Assembly (NCBI GenBank): GCA_946558465.1
Contig: CAMNTM010000007.1
Span: 62,001-126,000, forward strand
Reading direction: 5' to 3'
DNA length: 64,000 bases
Origin: an uncultured Lachnospiraceae bacterium
GTDB taxonomy: Bacteria; Bacillota; Clostridia; Lachnospirales; Lachnospiraceae
Shown in pieces: positions 1 to 10,039 of the stretch (the stretch's first letter is position 1; each line of letters opens with the position of its first letter). The notes under the pieces are model-generated. The model saw nothing but the letters and a program-made list of their open reading frames with translations, was not told the origin of the DNA and did not search any database. A program made the position numbers and the translations under genes.

Positions 1-108
1 CATATCATCAAGAGGATTGTAATCCGGAACAGCAAAGACCTCTCTTTTGCAATTCTCACAGATTAATTCTCCCTCCGGCATATCATATCCGCAATACCTG
101 CACTTCAT
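1..108 (-). CDS. Zinc-ribbon domain protein, N-terminal part only
   Basis: Reading leftwards from ATG at 108 gives 36 codons with two CxxC pairs (Cys3/Cys6 and Cys17/Cys20), the pattern of a small zinc ribbon, followed by an acidic, proline-containing stretch. The frame stays open to the window edge, so the C-terminal part is missing. A good Shine-Dalgarno (AGGAGG) overlaps the stop codon of folD, which suggests translational coupling to folD. The role is not known to me. Such two-CxxC leaders usually precede a membrane or regulatory domain that cannot be seen here. Confidence 0.7.
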   Translation of the reverse strand, partial: MKCRYCGYDMPEGELICENCKREVFAVPDYNPLDDM

Positions 109-124
109 CTTCTCTAACTACCTC

Positions 125-964
125 CTACCTCTTAACTGCCGCAACGCAGTTGCTCATAAGCATGGCAATCGTCATCGGCCCTACCCCTCCCGGAACCGGC
201 GTGATCGCAGATGCCTTATCCTTCACAGCCTCATACAGAACATCCCCGCACAGACGGTTCTCGTTATCTCTATGAATCCCAACATCAATCACAACAGCCC
301 CTTCTTTTACATAATCGGCAGTAATAAACTGCGGTTTTCCCAAAGCCGCAATCAATATGTCTGCTTTTCTTGTTATTTCTCTTAAATTCCTCGTATGAGA
401 ATGCGCTACCGTTACCGTACCATTCTCTCTAAGAAGCAGAAGCGCCATCGGTTTTCCGACAATGTTGCTCCGCCCGACTACTACACATTCCTTACCGTCA
501 ACTGAAATCCCAGAACGCTTGAGAAGCTCTATAATCCCCGCCGGAGTACAGGGAACAATCCCCTTCTCTCCGATACAGAGCTTTCCTGCATTCGCCGGAT
601 GAAAGCCGTCCACATCTTTATCGGGACTTATAGCCTGTATAACCGAATCCTCGTCAATATGAGAAGGAAGCGGAAGCTGAACCAGGATTCCACTCACCTT
701 ATCATCTGTATTCAGACGCGCTACTAACGAAAGAAGCTCTTCCTGAGAAGTTGACTCTGAAAGCTCAAAGGACAGGGAATCTATTCCCACATATTCACAC
801 GCTTTCTTCTTGTTTCTTACATATACGGTGGAAGCCGGATCGGCCCCTACCTGAATTACCGCAAGGCAGACATTCCTGCCCTGCGCTTTTAATTGTGCTG
901 TCTTATACTTAACTTCCTCTTTTATCTGTGCTGCTATCTCTTTTCCGTCTATGATATGAGGCAT
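125..964 (-). CDS. folD: Bifunctional methylenetetrahydrofolate dehydrogenase/cyclohydrolase FolD
   Basis: 279 residues, the usual length for FolD. The enzyme oxidises 5,10-methylene-THF to methenyl-THF with NAD(P)+ and hydrolyses it to 10-formyl-THF in the cytosol. Visible signatures are YVRNKKKAC with catalytic Tyr48 and Lys52, the substrate loop GILVQLPLP, DKDVDGFH, the Rossmann motif VVGRSNIVGKP and the C-terminal TPVPGGVGPMT. It sits 15 bp downstream of fhs, so the two consecutive steps of one-carbon folate metabolism are co-transcribed. This matches the acetogen/clostridial arrangement of the Wood-Ljungdahl methyl branch, although here it may only serve purine and formyl-Met supply. Confidence 0.97.
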   Translation of the reverse strand: MPHIIDGKEIAAQIKEEVKYKTAQLKAQGRNVCLAVIQVGADPASTVYVRNKKKACEYVGIDSLSFELSESTSQEELLSLVARLNTDDKVSGILVQLPLPSHIDEDSVIQAISPDKDVDGFHPANAGKLCIGEKGIVPCTPAGIIELLKRSGISVDGKECVVVGRSNIVGKPMALLLLRENGTVTVAHSHTRNLREITRKADILIAALGKPQFITADYVKEGAVVIDVGIHRDNENRLCGDVLYEAVKDKASAITPVPGGVGPMTIAMLMSNCVAAVKR

Positions 965-979
965 CTCTTTCTTCTCTCC

Positions 980-2650
980 TTAGAATAATCCGGTAATATT
1001 TCCATCCTCTGACACATCAATACCGTTTGCTGCCGGAACCTTTGGAAGTCCGGGCATTGTCATAATCGCACCGGTAATCACTACCACAAAGCCTGCACCC
1101 GCACTTACATACACCTCGCGTACATGCACGTCAAAATTCTCCGGACGGCCAAGCTTTGCGGCATCATCAGACAGAGAATACTGTGTCTTTGCCATACAGA
1201 CCGGAAGATTTCCAAAACCCATGGCTTCAATCTTGGCAAGCTGCTTCTTCGCTGAGGCTTCATATACAACCCCTTCTGCCCCATATATCTCGGACGCGAC
1301 AGTCTGAATCTTTTCTTCCAAAGACAAAGCATCCTCATACAACGGATGGAAATGGCTCTCTTTGGTCTTAAGTGTCTCCAGTACCTTTTCTGCCAGCTCT
1401 TTTCCGCCTTCACCGCCTTCGCCCCATACTCTGGCAAGTGCGAACTCGCAGCCCTTCTCCTCACAGAACTTACGGATATATTCATTTTCTGCCTCCGTGT
1501 CGGACACAAAGGAATTCAAAGTAACAACAACCGGTACTCCATACTTCTGAATATTCTCAATATGCTTCTCCAGATTCACAATACCCTTTGCGAGAGCCTT
1601 AAGATTTTCTTTCTCCAGATCTGCCCTCGGCACGCCGCCATTATATTTAAGTGCCCGTACAGTCGCAACAAGTACGACGGCATCCGGCTTAAGTCCTGCC
1701 TTCCTGCACTTAATATCAAAGAACTTCTCTGCACCCAGATCTGCCCCGAAGCCGGCCTCTGTAATCGTGATATCGCTCATCTTAAGAGCCATTTTTGTTG
1801 CCCGTACACTGTTGCAGCCATGTGCAATATTCGCAAACGGTCCGCCGTGCACCAGTGCCGGTGTATGCTCCAGAGTCTGAATAATATTCGGCTTGACGGC
1901 ATCCTTCAAAAGCGCTGTCATGGCGCCTGTCGCCTGCAGATCGTCCGCCGTAACCGGATCGCCTGCAAAGTTATAAGCAACTACAATCTTTCCAAGTCTG
2001 TTCTTCAGGTCATGGATATCATCTGCCAGACAAAGAATCGCCATAATCTCAGAAGCAACCGTAATAACAAAATGGTCCTCTCTTACCATACCATCCATTT
2101 TATTTCCAAGACCTACAACAATATTACGTAAATTTCTGTCATTCATGTCAAGACAGCGCTTCCACACAACTTGTCTTGGGTCAATTCCAAGAGCATTCCC
2201 CTGCTGTATATGATTATCAAGAAGTGCTGCAAGCAAGTTATTTGCAGAAGTAATCGCATGGAAATCTCCGGTAAAATGCAGATTCAAATCCTCCATCGGA
2301 ACTACCTGAGAATAGCCGCCTCCTGCGGCGCCTCCCTTAATGCCGAAACACGGTCCTAAAGACGGCTCCCTAAGAGCGATTACTGCCCGCTGATTAAGCT
2401 TTGCCATCGCCTGTCCGAGACCTACTGTCATAGTCGTCTTACCTTCTCCGGCCGGAGTAGGGTTGATTGCTGTGACAAGTACAAGCTTTCCATCCGGGTT
2501 GTCCTTTATGCGGTCCCATAATTCATCGGAAAGCTTTGCCTTATATTTTCCGTAAAATTCCAATTCCTCTTCCTGAATTCCTAATTTTTCCGCTACTTCG
2601 CGGATATGCGTCATACTTGCTTCCTGTGCGATCTGGATATCTGTTTTCAT
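980..2650 (-). CDS. fhs: Formate-tetrahydrofolate ligase
   Basis: 556 residues, full length for the family. It uses ATP to activate formate and make 10-formyl-THF. The P-loop TPAGEGKTT lies around residues 65-73, and the conserved block [18 protein letters not shown] with [10 protein letters not shown] follows as in characterised clostridial enzymes. The gene directly precedes folD, linking formate assimilation to the folate C1 pool. No riboswitch is evident in the 46 bp separating it from the upstream ftsK/spoIIIE gene, so it may be read from an upstream promoter. Confidence 0.97.
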   Translation of the reverse strand: MKTDIQIAQEASMTHIREVAEKLGIQEEELEFYGKYKAKLSDELWDRIKDNPDGKLVLVTAINPTPAGEGKTTMTVGLGQAMAKLNQRAVIALREPSLGPCFGIKGGAAGGGYSQVVPMEDLNLHFTGDFHAITSANNLLAALLDNHIQQGNALGIDPRQVVWKRCLDMNDRNLRNIVVGLGNKMDGMVREDHFVITVASEIMAILCLADDIHDLKNRLGKIVVAYNFAGDPVTADDLQATGAMTALLKDAVKPNIIQTLEHTPALVHGGPFANIAHGCNSVRATKMALKMSDITITEAGFGADLGAEKFFDIKCRKAGLKPDAVVLVATVRALKYNGGVPRADLEKENLKALAKGIVNLEKHIENIQKYGVPVVVTLNSFVSDTEAENEYIRKFCEEKGCEFALARVWGEGGEGGKELAEKVLETLKTKESHFHPLYEDALSLEEKIQTVASEIYGAEGVVYEASAKKQLAKIEAMGFGNLPVCMAKTQYSLSDDAAKLGRPENFDVHVREVYVSAGAGFVVVITGAIMTMPGLPKVPAANGIDVSEDGNITGLF

Positions 2651-2696
2651 TGGTTTCCAATCCTTCCTTTCTCTTTCTTCTTGATTTGTAAAGTTT

Positions 2697-5102
2697 TTAA
2701 AGCTGCTTTTTTGCAGCGCTGTCCGGCTGGCTGAACTGTTGATTAAAGTCCTCCATCGTCATAAGGATTTTTCGGGGCTTGGTCCCCTCTTCTCCCCCGA
2801 CTACTCCCGCTTCACACAACTGGTCCATAATCCTCGCGGCTCTGTTAAAGCCGATTTTAAACGAACGCTGCAGCATCCCGATGGATGCCTTTTCTTTTTC
2901 TATGATGAGACGTCCTGCATCCATAAAATACAGGTCGCGGTCATCCCCCTCTTGGCCTGCTCCCGGCGCTGTTTTCACATTCGCCGTATTTACCTGGCTC
3001 ACAACCTCATCATCGTATACGGCGTCACCGTTGTTATGAATCAGATAATCTACAATATCCTGAACCTCCTTATCCGATACAAATGCTCCCTGGACTCTGG
3101 CCGGCTTCTGATAGCCGGAAGGATAAAAAAGCATATCCCCCTTTCCGAGAAGCTTTTCAGCACCATTCATATCAATAATCGTCCGGGAGTCTACACCGGA
3201 TGATACAGAAAATGCGATTCTGGACGGCATATTTGCCTTGATCAGTCCTGTGATAACATTTACAGACGGTCTCTGCGTCGCAATAACCAGATGGATTCCC
3301 GCCGCTCTTGCAAGCTGTGCCAGACGACAGATAGACTCCTCCACTTCCCCGGAAGCCGCCATCATAAGATCTGCCAGCTCATCAACAATAACAACAATCT
3401 GAGGCATAATCTGAGGCCTGTCCTCTTCCGTTTCGGGAAGCGCACGTACTTTGTCGTTATACCCTTTCATATCTCTTACATTATATTCTGCAAACTCTTG
3501 ATATCTGCGGGTCATCTCTGCTACTGCCCAGTTAAGCGCTCCCGCCGCCTTTTTCGGATCTGTAACTACCGGAATCATCAGATGCGGAATCCCGTTATAG
3601 ACACTTAATTCAACCACCTTCGGGTCAATCATAATCAGCTTCACCTCATCCGGCGATGCCTTATACAAGATGCTCATAATCAGAGTATTGATGCAGACCG
3701 ATTTTCCGGAGCCTGTAGCTCCTGCAATCAATACATGGGGCATCTTGGCAATATCCGTCACAACTGCCTTTCCTGCAATATCCTTTCCCGCCGCAAATGC
3801 AATCTTCGACGGATGCTCCCTGAACTCCTTTGTCTCCAGCAGGTCTCTTAACATGACTGCTGAATTTTCCTTGTTCGGCACCTCTATTCCAACCGCTGCC
3901 TTTCCTGGAATCGGCGCCTCGATACGGATATCCGGCGCCGCCAGATTGAGTTTAATGTCGTCTGCAAGCCCTACGATTTTACTGACCTTTACACCCATCT
4001 CCGGCTGAAGCTCGTAGCGCGTTACCGCAGGGCCGCAGCTTATATTTGTCACTGTCACATGAACCCCGAAATTCTGAAGGGTCTGCTGAAGCTTAATCGC
4101 TGTCTCCCGCAGGGAAGCGTCGGATTCCCCTGAAGATTTATTTCCCTTTTTTAAAAGAGACAAAGGCGGCAGCCTGTATTCCTTCTTAGGACCGGACTCT
4201 GACGCACAGGCCGCAGCCTTCTCGATCTCCTGCTCCATAAGAGCCTGCGCAGCTCTTGCCCCGCGTTTTTTTACCGGCTCTGGAGGAGCCGGCTCCATAC
4301 GGATCACTCCGGCAGGTACTGCCTCCGGCGCCGTAGACACCGTCTGCTCTCCGCCCCGGTTTATAGTAAATTCCGGCTCTTTTACTGTTTCCAGCTTTTC
4401 TCCGGGAAGCGGCTCTGCCTTAATTTCCCGGATTTCCGGAGATTTTTTTACAAGCTCTGTGTCAAAGGATACCCCTTCTACGTGGCGTCCGCTCCGCTTT
4501 CTAGGATTTGCTCTCGTCTGCGCTGTCTGTTCTTTCCGGCTTCTTCTCTCTCTCGCAGCCTCCCGCCTTCTCGCCGCATCCTCACGCGCTCTTCCATATG
4601 CTTTTCTGCCCTGGGTTCGAACTCCCTTAAGCGCCGATTTGCCTGTAAGAGCCACAATACAGATAATCATGCAGATCACAACTACAACATATGTACCGAT
4701 TACTCCGACTGCCGGAATCAACAGACCTGAAAGGGCATTGCCGATAAGCCCCCCTTCCTCGGCGATAAGCTCCAGGAAAATACAAGTCAGAATCAGCAGA
4801 ATAATTCCTGTCGCACCTTTGACATATGCAGCAGCGTTGCCTTTATTTGAAATCATAAAGGCAACCCCGCCGAATAAAATAAACGGCACTCCATATGCAG
4901 TCCATCCAAAAATATCTAAAAGAACTCCTGATACAAAAGCTCCTGCCCGTCCCCCGTATCCAAAATTACTGATCACCAGCAGGATACTGACTGCCAGTGT
5001 CGTCCATATTATAATCTCATCACTGAGAAAACTCTTCTCTGCCTCTTTCTTTTTGGGCCTTGTCTGCTTAGTACTTCTTTTTCTGTTTGACTTTGCAGCC
5101 AC
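2697..5102 (-). CDS. DNA translocase of the FtsK/SpoIIIE family
   Basis: 801 residues. Four hydrophobic segments occupy about residues 30-152 and anchor the protein at the septum. A basic, Arg/Glu-rich linker follows to about 300, then the RecA-like motor with Walker A GATGSGKS at 461-468 and a Walker B ending in [12 protein letters not shown]. The C-terminal winged-helix gamma domain (about 735-795) recognises DNA orientation sequences. The start codon appears to be GTG, preceded by GGGGAGAAGAGC. The protein pumps chromosomal DNA through closing septa. The upstream neighbour is a TepA-like ClpP-fold protein, as in the Bacillus tepA-spoIIIE region, which favours a SpoIIIE (forespore translocase) assignment, but sequence alone does not exclude FtsK. 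Confidence 0.93.
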   Translation of the reverse strand: MAAKSNRKRSTKQTRPKKKEAEKSFLSDEIIIWTTLAVSILLVISNFGYGGRAGAFVSGVLLDIFGWTAYGVPFILFGGVAFMISNKGNAAAYVKGATGIILLILTCIFLELIAEEGGLIGNALSGLLIPAVGVIGTYVVVVICMIICIVALTGKSALKGVRTQGRKAYGRAREDAARRREAARERRSRKEQTAQTRANPRKRSGRHVEGVSFDTELVKKSPEIREIKAEPLPGEKLETVKEPEFTINRGGEQTVSTAPEAVPAGVIRMEPAPPEPVKKRGARAAQALMEQEIEKAAACASESGPKKEYRLPPLSLLKKGNKSSGESDASLRETAIKLQQTLQNFGVHVTVTNISCGPAVTRYELQPEMGVKVSKIVGLADDIKLNLAAPDIRIEAPIPGKAAVGIEVPNKENSAVMLRDLLETKEFREHPSKIAFAAGKDIAGKAVVTDIAKMPHVLIAGATGSGKSVCINTLIMSILYKASPDEVKLIMIDPKVVELSVYNGIPHLMIPVVTDPKKAAGALNWAVAEMTRRYQEFAEYNVRDMKGYNDKVRALPETEEDRPQIMPQIVVIVDELADLMMAASGEVEESICRLAQLARAAGIHLVIATQRPSVNVITGLIKANMPSRIAFSVSSGVDSRTIIDMNGAEKLLGKGDMLFYPSGYQKPARVQGAFVSDKEVQDIVDYLIHNNGDAVYDDEVVSQVNTANVKTAPGAGQEGDDRDLYFMDAGRLIIEKEKASIGMLQRSFKIGFNRAARIMDQLCEAGVVGGEEGTKPRKILMTMEDFNQQFSQPDSAAKKQL

Positions 5103-5198
5103 GCTCTTCTCCCCCTTATCTGATTAAAACATACTGCCTGCTTCGAGACAATACTATTTATAGTATAACATTTGGAGAAGCCTCTGTCATCAACAAAT

Positions 5199-5906
5199 TT
5201 ACTCTTTGTCGCCACAGTCATCCCTGCGTCTGGATTCATCTATCATTTCATGAAGCTTATTAAGAGCATCGCTCATACCGCCCACTTCATCAATCAGCCC
5301 TTCTGCTACCGCCTCCTTACCTTCCAGAAGCGTCCCTACATCCTTTACCAGCTCTGTCGGGTTCAGCATCAGCTCCTCGATTCTTTTCTTCTCCATATGA
5401 GAATGAGCTGCCAGAAAACCGGTGATGCGGTCCTGCGTACGTATCATATTTTCAAGACTCTGCTGTACGCCTATAAACATACCGTTCGAGCGTACCGGAT
5501 GGATAATCATAGTCCCGGTAGGTACAATAAAAGAATACTTTGCCGCCACCGCAAGCGGCCCCCCGATGGAATGACTTCCTCCCAGCACCAGCGATACCGT
5601 AGGTTTGCTGACAGAAGCAATCATCTCGGCAATTGAAAGTCCTGCTTCCACATCGCCGCCCATCGTATGCAGCAGAATCAGAAGCCCGTCAATTTCCTCA
5701 CTGTCCTCTGCTTCCGCCAGCATAGGAAGCAGATGTTCATACTTGGTGGCCTTCGTATTCCCGGATACTGCCTCGTGTCCTTCGATCTCTCCGATGATTG
5801 TAAGCAGCTTAATCCGGTTCTTTTTCTTATTTCCGTCAAGGCTTACACTCCCCATCTCCTTAATCTGCTCATTCTGCTGTTCTTCCTTCTTTGCTCGTTC
5901 TTCCAT
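5199..5906 (-). CDS. tepA: ClpP-fold serine protease-like protein, TepA family
   Basis: 235 residues from the chosen ATG at 5906; an in-frame ATG at 5924 overlaps the Shine-Dalgarno itself and is less likely. The ClpP/crotonase core has GGSHSIGG with the predicted nucleophile Ser113 and IIHPVR with His136, matching the Bacillus TepA pattern rather than housekeeping ClpP. The N-terminus is charged and lacks a signal peptide. The gene lies 96 bp upstream of the FtsK/SpoIIIE gene on the same strand, the arrangement known in spore formers. A sporulation or germination role is inferred from that context. An RNA hairpin covers its ribosome-binding site (see 5913-5947). Confidence 0.85.
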   Translation of the reverse strand: MEERAKKEEQQNEQIKEMGSVSLDGNKKKNRIKLLTIIGEIEGHEAVSGNTKATKYEHLLPMLAEAEDSEEIDGLLILLHTMGGDVEAGLSIAEMIASVSKPTVSLVLGGSHSIGGPLAVAAKYSFIVPTGTMIIHPVRSNGMFIGVQQSLENMIRTQDRITGFLAAHSHMEKKRIEELMLNPTELVKDVGTLLEGKEAVAEGLIDEVGGMSDALNKLHEMIDESRRRDDCGDKE

Positions 5907-5912
5907 ACACAA

Positions 5913-5947
5913 AAACACCTCCATCTCTTTCTAGTATGGAAGTGTTT
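5913..5947 (-). terminator. Hairpin after metY that covers the tepA ribosome-binding site
   Basis: On the minus strand the arms AAACACTTCCAT and ATGGAGGTGTTT pair over 12 bp with one G-U wobble across an 11-nt loop, and five T follow. The wobble pairs only in the minus-strand RNA. The right arm contains GGAGG, the Shine-Dalgarno of tepA. It could act as a weak intrinsic terminator of metY, as an RBS-sequestering hairpin, or both. Confidence 0.55.
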
Positions 5948-5955
5948 CTGGATTT

Positions 5956-7236
5956 TTATACCTGCTCTAAAGCCTGTTTTAAATCTGCGATGATATCGCC
6001 GCTGTTCTCTATGCCGACGCTGAAACGGATCAGATCCGGCTGTACACCTGCCTCTAAAAGCTCCCGATCGTTCATCTGTCTATGAGTATGACTCGCCGGA
6101 TGCAGTACACAGCTTCTCGCATCCGCCACATGTGTCACGATTGCAATCATCTTAAGACTGTCCATCATCCGTACGGCCGCATCTCTTCCTCCCTTAAGAC
6201 CAAAGGTAATCACGCCGCAGGTGCCGCCCGGCATATATTTTCTGGCCAGCTCGTAATATCTGTCCCCCGGAAGAGACGGACAGTTCACCCAGGCAACCTT
6301 CTCATGCTCCTTTAAGTACTCTGCCGCCTTGCGGGCATTCTCACAGTGTCTTTCCATACGAAGATGGAGCGTCTCCAGACCGATATTTAAAAGAAATGCA
6401 TTCTGGGGGGCCTGAATAGAGCCCAGGTCTCTCATCAGCTGTGCCGTGGCCTTCGTAATGTAAGCACCCTTTCCGAATTTCTGGGTATAGACAATCCCAT
6501 GATATGTCTCATCCGGCGTCGTAAGTCCGGGAAATTTATCCGCGTAAGCCTCCCAGTCAAAATTTCCGCTGTCCACAATTGCACCGCCCACGCAGGCAGC
6601 ATGTCCATCCATATATTTCGTAGTAGAGTGAGTTACAATATCCGCTCCCCATTCAAACGGCCTGCAGTTAATCGGAGTCGCGAAGGTGTTATCCACGATA
6701 AAAGGAACGCCATGCGCATGTGCCGCCTCAGCAAATTTTTCAAAATCAAGAACCACCAGCGCCGGATTTGCAATCGTCTCTCCGAACACTGCCTTTGTAT
6801 TCTCCCTGAAAGCAGCATTCAGCTCCTCCTTCGTACAATCCGGATCTACAAATGTAGCGTCCACTCCCATCTTACGAATCGTATGCGCGTAAAGATTATA
6901 AGTACCTCCGTAAAGTGCAGACGCACATACAATGTGGTCGCCCTCCTGTACGATATTCATAACCGCATAAAAATTCGCCGCCTGCCCGGAGGAAGTAAGC
7001 ATTGCAGCCGCGCCGCCCTCCAGATCACAGATTTTCGCAGCTACAGCGTCATTGGTAGGGTTTTGAAGCCTTGTGTAAAAATATCCGGATTCCTCCAGAT
7101 CAAAAAGACGTCCCATCTGCTCACTGCTCGAATATTTAAACGTTGTACTCTGATATATGGGAAGCACTCTGGCCTCTCCGTTTCCCGGTTCATATCCGGA
7201 CTGGATACATTTTGTCTCAATTTTGTAATCGCTCAC
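5956..7236 (-). CDS. metY: O-acetylhomoserine sulfhydrylase (MetY-type, PLP-dependent)
   Basis: 426 residues, the length typical of MetY rather than the shorter (about 380-400) MetB/MetC enzymes. It belongs to the Cys/Met-metabolism PLP family. The PLP-binding lysine is Lys207 in HSTTKYMDGH. Other family blocks are YTRLQNPT, SSGQAANF and the aspartate of VDNTFATP that contacts the pyridine ring. It makes homocysteine from O-acetylhomoserine and sulfide. The partner activity, a MetA predicted to use acetyl-CoA, is encoded at 40014-40934. It lies 24 bp downstream of the CFI-box-like gene. No S-box (SAM) leader is visible directly upstream. Confidence 0.92.
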   Translation of the reverse strand: MSDYKIETKCIQSGYEPGNGEARVLPIYQSTTFKYSSSEQMGRLFDLEESGYFYTRLQNPTNDAVAAKICDLEGGAAAMLTSSGQAANFYAVMNIVQEGDHIVCASALYGGTYNLYAHTIRKMGVDATFVDPDCTKEELNAAFRENTKAVFGETIANPALVVLDFEKFAEAAHAHGVPFIVDNTFATPINCRPFEWGADIVTHSTTKYMDGHAACVGGAIVDSGNFDWEAYADKFPGLTTPDETYHGIVYTQKFGKGAYITKATAQLMRDLGSIQAPQNAFLLNIGLETLHLRMERHCENARKAAEYLKEHEKVAWVNCPSLPGDRYYELARKYMPGGTCGVITFGLKGGRDAAVRMMDSLKMIAIVTHVADARSCVLHPASHTHRQMNDRELLEAGVQPDLIRFSVGIENSGDIIADLKQALEQV

Positions 7237-7260
7237 TTCTTCTGCCTCCTTGTATTCCTT

Positions 7261-8037
7261 TTATCTGATTTTTCTGTCTATATTATACTTTTTCTGAAGT
7301 CTGCGGACCATATCTACATAAATCTGCATGCATGCTTTTTCATCTTTTCGCTCTATACAGGCAAGACACGGGGAAAGATAATTCTGATACAGCTCCTCAA
7401 AAATCTGCTCTTTATCCGGCTGCATGTTCATCACCTGCACTAGATAAGGAGCCGTATCATAATATTCCTCCACAAGCTTCTGCCCCTCCGGCGACGACAT
7501 CAGATAATTGTCCCGATAGCCCCGAAATGCCGTAAGCTCCCGGCAGTCGTCAGCCTTTCCCTGATATTCGCAGACTGCAGTTGTAATATAACACAGACCT
7601 TTGCGGAATCCTCCGGCAATCGCTTCATAAGAAGACATGCCAAGAGTCAGTGCATTCACCTTCTTCTGATTCCACACCTCCACAGTCCTTTCCGCCAGCC
7701 TTTCACAATTCTCCTCCTTAGAGTAGGTGAGAATCGGAACTACATACACGGCCATATTCATATTAAAATCAATTCCTGTCTTTTCCCGCTTCCGCTTTCC
7801 TGTCTCCCGCATCAGCCCCAGTGCATGCTCCGGCAACACCTCCGCCAGCTCCTCAATAAGCTCTGACTTTTCCTCCTCCGATTTTTCACTGCAGAGCTTT
7901 GCAATATCTGAAACTACACCCTTATGCCTCTCAAAACCTTCCTCGAACACTGTCTCATAGGTCTTCCGCCTAAACTCCTCCACCTTCTTTAGCATATCAT
8001 CAAAAAGCCGGATTAACTCTTCTTTTATCTTCTCCAT
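7261..8037 (-). CDS. Cytosolic protein with a CFI-box-like cysteine motif, function unknown
   Basis: 258 residues with no signal peptide or membrane segment. The first 70 residues are highly charged and probably helical. Residues 149-155 (CYITTAV), the FRGYRDNYL block near 171-179 and the YY-x3-P motif near 192-197 resemble the CFI-box pattern (C-[FY]-I-x-T...FRD...L...Y...P) seen at the C-terminus of many secreted or large bacterial proteins. Here it lies internally, followed by about 60 residues with four more cysteines or cysteine pairs, including CLAC. The gene sits 14 bp after yebC and 24 bp before metY. I do not recognise a characterised homologue. Confidence 0.75.
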   Translation of the reverse strand: MEKIKEELIRLFDDMLKKVEEFRRKTYETVFEEGFERHKGVVSDIAKLCSEKSEEEKSELIEELAEVLPEHALGLMRETGKRKREKTGIDFNMNMAVYVVPILTYSKEENCERLAERTVEVWNQKKVNALTLGMSSYEAIAGGFRKGLCYITTAVCEYQGKADDCRELTAFRGYRDNYLMSSPEGQKLVEEYYDTAPYLVQVMNMQPDKEQIFEELYQNYLSPCLACIERKDEKACMQIYVDMVRRLQKKYNIDRKIR

Positions 8038-8051
8038 GCCTTCCTCCGCTC

Positions 8052-8783
8052 TTACTCGTCCCAGTTGTGATATACATTCTGCACATCATCGTCATCATCC
8101 AGCATATCCAGCGTCTTCTGTATAGAAGCAATATCCTTTCCATCCGTCAGCTCCACATAGGTCTGCGGAATCATAGTAACCTCCGCAGCCGCCATCGGAA
8201 TCCCTGCTTCCTCTAAAGTCTGGCGGACCATGCTGAAATCATCCGGCGCCGTAAATATCTCGAAGCTGTCTTCCTCCTCGGAGAAATCCTCTGCACCGGC
8301 ATCTAACGCCGTCATCATAAGCTCGTCCGCATCACACTCATACTCTTCCTTATCAATGACAATCTGTCCCTTTTTATCAAACATAAAGGACACACAGCCC
8401 GGTGTTCCCACATTTCCCTTTCCTTTCGTAAACGCATTCTTTACATTGGTAGCTGTCCGGTTCCGGTTATCGGTAAGCGCCTCCACGATAATCGCCGTTC
8501 CGTTCGGCCCGTACCCTTCATATGTAATATATTCATAATTAGCAGCATTCGCATCCCCGTCCGCCTTTCTGATATTTCGCTCAATGGTATCATTCGGCAT
8601 ATTGTTTGCTTTTGCCTTTGCAATTACATCGCGGAGTCTGCTGTTATTTTCAGGGTCTGAGCTCCCTCCCTCTTTTACGGCAACTGCAAGCTCCTTTCCG
8701 ATCTTCGTAAATATCTTGCCCTTCGCAGCATCATTTTTTTCCTTCTTATGCTTAATATTTGCAAATTTTGAATGTCCTGACAT
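8052..8783 (-). CDS. yebC: YebC/PmpR-family (DUF28) protein
   Basis: 243 residues, the standard length. It begins with the hallmark [15 protein letters not shown] and continues with [21 protein letters not shown] and the [23 protein letters not shown] region (split motifs of domains I and II). It ends with an acidic stretch. Family members have been described both as DNA-binding transcriptional regulators and, for some, as translation factors acting at proline stretches, so the precise role here is open. It appears to be expressed from the short gap before it and is followed closely by the CFI-box-like gene. Confidence 0.93.
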   Translation of the reverse strand: MSGHSKFANIKHKKEKNDAAKGKIFTKIGKELAVAVKEGGSSDPENNSRLRDVIAKAKANNMPNDTIERNIRKADGDANAANYEYITYEGYGPNGTAIIVEALTDNRNRTATNVKNAFTKGKGNVGTPGCVSFMFDKKGQIVIDKEEYECDADELMMTALDAGAEDFSEEEDSFEIFTAPDDFSMVRQTLEEAGIPMAAAEVTMIPQTYVELTDGKDIASIQKTLDMLDDDDDVQNVYHNWDE

Positions 8784-8872
8784 GTCAATCCCTCTCTTTT
8801 ATTTTAATCTAAATTGCGGTACTCTCTGCAATCCGGCCGTATACACACGCCAAATTATGCGTTTTCATTCTA

Positions 8873-9667
8873 TCACTCTTCATACATTTTTTCAATCTTA
8901 ACCCGCTGTATTGTATTATCATTTACTTCAAGTACTGTAAAACGGTAGCCCTGATACTCTACCACACACAATTCATCTTCGCCCGGAATCCTGTCAAGCT
9001 GGTCAACCAGAAATCCATTCAAGGTCTCATACTCTTCCTTTTCAAACTCAACCGGAAGCCTGTCCTCCAAATCCTCAAGCTCCAGAAACCCTCTGGCGAT
9101 AAAGCTTCCATCCACCTGGAGGAAAAGTTCCTCTTCCTCCACATCATGTTCATCCAGAATATTTCCCACAATCTCCTCTAAAATATCCTCCAGCGTCACC
9201 AGCCCGGAGGTTTGTCCATACTCGTCAATTACAACAGCAATATGACTTTTCTCCGCCTGCATCTCCTTGAATAAATTCGCGATTCCCTTTGTCTCCGGAA
9301 TAAACGTCACCGGCCTTATGTATTCCTTAAGCTCCGACAGATGCACCTGCCTTTTCTCCCTGTCAAGATAGCAGGTCATAGCCTCTCTAAGATGCATGAA
9401 ACCAACAATCTCATCAATATCCTGTGCATACACCGGAAATCTGGAATAGGATTCCTTAAGCATAAACTGAAGCGCCTCCTCCAGAGGCTCCTCACTGTCA
9501 ACTGCCACAATGTTTCTTCGATGAGTCATGATGTCTTTTGCATCCCGGTCCAGATAACGGAAGATATTGCGAATCAGCTTCGCCGCCTCCATCTGGGGCG
9601 CTTCTCCCTTCTCATCCTCAGCCTGGAATATCTGTCTCATCCGTCCAAATAAACTGCCGTCTTCCAT
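8873..9667 (-). CDS. CBS-pair HlyC/CorC-family protein
   Basis: 264 residues without membrane segments. A tandem CBS pair covers about residues 45-170 (starting DIMTHRRNIVAVD, then VTFIPETKGIANLFKEM with VIDEYGQTSGLVTLEDILEEIVG). A C-terminal transporter-associated (CorC_HlyC) domain follows from about 180. The N-terminal DUF21 transmembrane domain of full-size hemolysin-like transporters is absent, so this is the soluble CorC-like class associated with divalent cation homeostasis. It is downstream of the mazF-like gene by 24 bp. Biochemical function cannot be read from sequence. Confidence 0.88.
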   Translation of the reverse strand: MEDGSLFGRMRQIFQAEDEKGEAPQMEAAKLIRNIFRYLDRDAKDIMTHRRNIVAVDSEEPLEEALQFMLKESYSRFPVYAQDIDEIVGFMHLREAMTCYLDREKRQVHLSELKEYIRPVTFIPETKGIANLFKEMQAEKSHIAVVIDEYGQTSGLVTLEDILEEIVGNILDEHDVEEEELFLQVDGSFIARGFLELEDLEDRLPVEFEKEEYETLNGFLVDQLDRIPGEDELCVVEYQGYRFTVLEVNDNTIQRVKIEKMYEE

Positions 9668-9691
9668 AATATTCTTCTTTTAACTCCTTTG

Positions 9692-10039
9692 TTATGTATG
9701 AAGCTCAAAACTTACTTTAAGCGCCTCATCTACTTTGTACATAATCTCTTTATCTAAATGACATACAAGGTCCTTAAGCCTCTGCTTGTCAATGGTCCGA
9801 ATCTGCTCCAAGAGCACTACTGAATTCTTCACAATCTGGTACCGCTTTGCATCAATCTCTACATGAGTAGGAAGCTTTGCCTTATTCATGCGGGAGGTTA
9901 TCGCCGCACAGATTACGGTCGGGCTGTGTCTGTTCCCCACATCATTTTGTATAATCAGAACCGGCCGGACTCCTCCCTGCTCTGAGCCCACTACCGGACT
10001 TAAATCCGCATAAAATATATCACCACGTCTTACCTGCAC
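9692..10039 (-). CDS. MazF/EndoA (PemK-like) endoribonuclease toxin
   Basis: 115 residues from a GTG at 10039, which aligns with the usual start of EndoA; GGAG lies 12 nt upstream. A TTG 27 bp further upstream is the only alternative in frame. The sequence is close to Bacillus EndoA/Ndo[39 protein letters not shown] and [13 protein letters not shown]. The conserved Arg and Thr/Ser of the RNase site (R24-type RPVL and the AAITS segment) are present. It follows alr, as in Bacillus alr-ndoAI-ndoA, but the 107-bp gap is too small for a normal EndoAI/MazE antitoxin gene. Confidence 0.92.
   Translation of the reverse strand: MQVRRGDIFYADLSPVVGSEQGGVRPVLIIQNDVGNRHSPTVICAAITSRMNKAKLPTHVEIDAKRYQIVKNSVVLLEQIRTIDKQRLKDLVCHLDKEIMYKVDEALKVSFELHT

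Noticed and set aside
1346-2131. Large opposite-strand frame over fhs (261 codons)
   Set aside because: It is a shadow of the well-conserved formate-THF ligase frame, with no RBS and Cys/His/Arg-biased composition.
5151-5166. Short palindrome ATACTA-TTTA-TAGTAT between tepA and the ftsK/spoIIIE gene
   Set aside because: Six-bp arms in AT-rich DNA with no T-run or promoter alignment; likely chance or a -10-like sequence.
5956-8052. SAM (S-box) or other methionine riboswitch ahead of metY
   Set aside because: Only 24 bp separate metY from its upstream gene, and no S-box core is visible; metA likewise lacks one.
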